This document shows positions 33,973 through 35,768 of a stretch of DNA of 35,768 nt, piece after piece. The translations under genes and the position numbers were made by a program. The notes beneath the pieces were generated by a model. It had not been told where the DNA came from. It was given only the letters and a program-made list of their open reading frames with translations, and did not search any database. This DNA comes from Candidatus Rokuibacteriota bacterium (GTDB lineage Bacteria; Methylomirabilota; Methylomirabilia; Rokubacteriales; CSP1-6), in assembly GCA_016866775.1 (NCBI GenBank), contig VGLJ01000049.1, positions 1 to 35,768 on the forward strand. Direction: 5' to 3'. Within the stretch, counting starts at the first letter, position 1. Each line of letters starts with the position of its first letter.

Positions 33973-35103
33973 ATGACCGACTATCGCGTCATCTCCGCTG
34001 ACTGCCACATCGACATGACCTGGATGCCCGGCGACCTCTGGGTGAAGAACGCGCCGGCGAAGTTCAAGGAGCAGGTGCCACAGGTCCGCGAGACCGACGA
34101 TGGTCCCCACTGGTTCGTCGAAGGGAAGGACGTCGGCGTCTACGGCGGGCTCGGCTTCGGCTTCGACCGCGTCAAGCGCGGATACTCGAAGCACGTCGAC
34201 AAGATGTTCGACGTCGGCTTCTATGAGGGCGGGCCGCATCCGACCACGCCCGCGCTGCGGCTGAAGGACCAGGATCTCGACGGCATCGACGCCGAGGTGA
34301 TGTACGGGATCCTCGGCATCGGCATGAAGATGACCGATCGCGAGGTGATCCAGTCCGTCTACGAGGTCTACAACGACTGGGCCGCCGACTTCTGCAGGAC
34401 GAATCCGAAGCGGTTCGTCGGCCTCATGTGCCTGCCCAACCACGATCCCGAGGCGGCGGCGCGCGAGCTGCGTCGCGCGGCCGCGCTCGGTCTCCGAGGC
34501 GCGGACTTCGCGGTCTCCACCGCCGTGTATCCGATCTGGCACGGCGCATGGGATCCATTGTGGGCCGCCGCGCAGGAGTGCCGGATCCCGATCTCCTTCC
34601 ACACGACCGGCACGCCGGTGCGCGAGCCGTCGGACGACGTGATGAAGCAGGAGTACGAGCTGCGCTGGCGCGCCGTCCGCACGACGATGTTCCAGATTGC
34701 TGCGGCGGAGTTCCTCGCGAGCATCGTGTTCTCGGGCGCGCTCGACCGCTTTCCCGAGTTCAAGTTCGTGCTCGGCGAGGCGGGCGTGACGTGGCTGCCG
34801 TACATCCTCGACCGGATGGACGAGGAGTACGAGGACCGCTACTACCCGCTCAAGCTGTCGATGAAGCCGAGCGAGCTCTGGCGCCGCCAGGGGTACTCGA
34901 CGTACCAGCGTGAGCCGTCGCTCGCGACGATGATCCCGCTGATCGGCGAGGACACGATCATGTGGGGCTCGGACTATCCGCACCCGGACGGGATCTGGCC
35001 CGATTCAGGGAAGTGGATCGAGAACGATCTCGCCGGCGTCAGCCCGGCGGTCCGGCGCAAGATCGTGTGCGAGAACGCCGCGCGGCTCTACCGGTTCGTG
35101 TAG
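33973..35103 (+). CDS. Amidohydrolase family 2 (ACMSD-like) metal-dependent hydrolase
   Basis: A 376-residue TIM-barrel protein of the amidohydrolase-2 group. The N-terminal strand has ISADCHIDM (HxH-like start reduced to C-H-I-D), then VMYGILGIGM, RFVGLMCLPNHDPEAAARELRRAA, the mid-barrel His in IPISFHTTGTP, FVLGEAGVTWLP, and the C-terminal Asp in IMWGSDYPHPDGIWPDS. The family includes decarboxylases such as ACMSD and hydrolases of aromatic breakdown; the exact reaction is unknown. GAGGAGAT precedes the ATG. It follows the decayed binding-protein gene by 9 bases, suggesting both once formed an uptake and catabolic unit. Confidence 0.85.
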   Translation: MTDYRVISADCHIDMTWMPGDLWVKNAPAKFKEQVPQVRETDDGPHWFVEGKDVGVYGGLGFGFDRVKRGYSKHVDKMFDVGFYEGGPHPTTPALRLKDQDLDGIDAEVMYGILGIGMKMTDREVIQSVYEVYNDWAADFCRTNPKRFVGLMCLPNHDPEAAARELRRAAALGLRGADFAVSTAVYPIWHGAWDPLWAAAQECRIPISFHTTGTPVREPSDDVMKQEYELRWRAVRTTMFQIAAAEFLASIVFSGALDRFPEFKFVLGEAGVTWLPYILDRMDEEYEDRYYPLKLSMKPSELWRRQGYSTYQREPSLATMIPLIGEDTIMWGSDYPHPDGIWPDSGKWIENDLAGVSPAVRRKIVCENAARLYRFV

Positions 35104-35180
35104 GCGACGCGATACGTGGCTTATTGATCTTTCGACAAAGAATGCATCCATTTCCGACGTGCTCTACTCCCGTGGTCGGC

Positions 35181-35697
35181 ATGAGACCACCAGGGACCCC
35201 CGAGCAGTTGGAGACGCGGCGTCGGCGTGCCGTGCCCCTGCTCCATGCCGGCACGTCGTACCGCGAGGTCGCACGGCAAGTGGGAGTGTCGCTGAGTTCG
35301 GTCGTCCGATGGGAGCAAGCGTATCGCCGCGATAAGCGGAACGGGCTGCGAGCACGCCCGATTCCTGGCCGCCCGTGCCGACTGTCCGCCTCCCAGCAGG
35401 ACCAGTTGAAAACCGTGTTGCGCCGTGGCGCGGGCGCGGCCGGATATGCGACCGAGTTGTGGACGCTCCAGCGCATCAGCCAGGTCATCCGCAAGCGGTT
35501 CGGTGTGCGGTACAGCCCGGTCGGCGTCTGGGCTGTCCTGCGTCACGGCCTCGGGTGGAGTTGGCAGAAGCCGGAACGGCGGGCGCTCCAGCGCGACGAA
35601 GCCGCCATCGCGCAGTGGCGCGGCAGAAGGAATGGCCCCGGATCACTCTCGTCCAAATTAGCGGTGCGAGCGGGTGAGCCCCCTGGGGTAGGGTGAG
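35181..35697 (+). pseudogene. Truncated IS630-family-like transposase (N-terminal part)
   Basis: The frame from ATG 35181 encodes about 150 residues of the DNA-binding half: RRRRAVPLLHAGTSYREVARQVGVSLSSVVRWEQAYRR (helix-turn-helix), RPIPGRPCRLSASQQDQL, and the winged part VIRKRFGVRYSPVGVWAVLRHGLGWS. After AAIAQW the frame is lost by an apparent two-base insertion near 35625; the next frame briefly reads RQKEWPRI and then leaves the family. The DDE catalytic half is absent, and unrelated DNA follows from about 35645. The A+T-richer stretch 35108-35160 may hold the left end of the element. Confidence 0.7.
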
Positions 35698-35745
35698 GTC
35701 GAGGCCGCCAAGCTTCGACACCATCCACCGACAGGAGGGTCACCC

Positions 35746-35768
35746 GTGAGTGGATTCTCCAGCATGTT
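35746..35768 (+). CDS. Start of an unidentified gene cut by the window edge
   Basis: GTG 35746 is preceded by AGGAGGGT (35733-35740) at ideal spacing and opens a frame (VSGFSSM) that runs off the right edge. It follows the broken transposase, so it could be the transposase of a second insertion sequence. Too little is visible to identify it. Confidence 0.35.

Overview
The window is G+C-rich chromosomal DNA from an aerobic bacterium, tightly packed with genes. The combination of Sox-type sulfur oxidation, a three-subunit Sdh with an extended membrane subunit, monomeric isocitrate dehydrogenase, a liv-type transporter linked to an acyl-CoA synthetase, a peptide-type transporter, a haloalkane dehalogenase-like hydrolase and an ACMSD-like amidohydrolase resembles the uncultured soil and groundwater lineage Candidatus Rokubacteria (Methylomirabilota). 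That placement is an inference from gene content only. No rRNA, tRNA or CRISPR array was seen.

Left part (1-4.8 kb, + strand): the tail of an IS5-type transposase lies just upstream of soxB. SoxB is followed by a TlpA/ResA-like periplasmic thioredoxin whose first redox cysteine is encoded by an in-frame TGA (2074-2076), giving W-U-P-Y-C. A hairpin of bacterial SECIS type follows at the expected distance. This is the most notable observation in the window: a probable selenoprotein in a sulfur-oxidation locus. Next come a second, divergent complex II flavoprotein (Cys at the usual flavin-linking His), a small haem-anchor-like protein and a 56-residue membrane micropeptide.

4.8-10.5 kb: a peptide-type ABC transporter (dppABC-like) on the - strand is divergent from a haloalkane dehalogenase-like gene, a VIT1/CCC1-like transporter and an orphan complex II iron-sulfur subunit. 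That subunit may be the partner of the flavoprotein at 2.4 kb.

10.5-23.1 kb is a large TCA-cycle cluster, all on +: mdh, a VOC protein, fumarase alpha, monomeric icd, fumarase beta, sdhC-sdhA-sdhB, sucC, sucD and ndk. Most junctions are ATGA or TGATG overlaps. A sigma70-like promoter and a possible small coupled ORF precede mdh. Between fumarase alpha and icd lies a segment of about 1.1 kb, lower in G+C, carrying a frame-disrupted GGDEF gene. It is flanked by two diverged 36-nt copies of the fumarase 3' end, as if an element had integrated there and restored the gene end. sdhC carries a C-H-S-C-R-H cluster resembling the membrane Rieske-type centre known in mycobacterial Sdh1 (type F).

23.1-35.8 kb: a PH-like membrane protein and an unusual receiver-DHp protein are followed by a decayed AhpD-like gene on -. 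A livHMGF operon with an acyl-CoA synthetase and a livK-type binding protein comes next, then a bicupin, a decayed peptide-binding protein with three lesions and an amidohydrolase. The window ends in a truncated IS630-type transposase and the start of another gene. G-rich double-hairpin repeats recur between genes, including inside the suc and liv operons.
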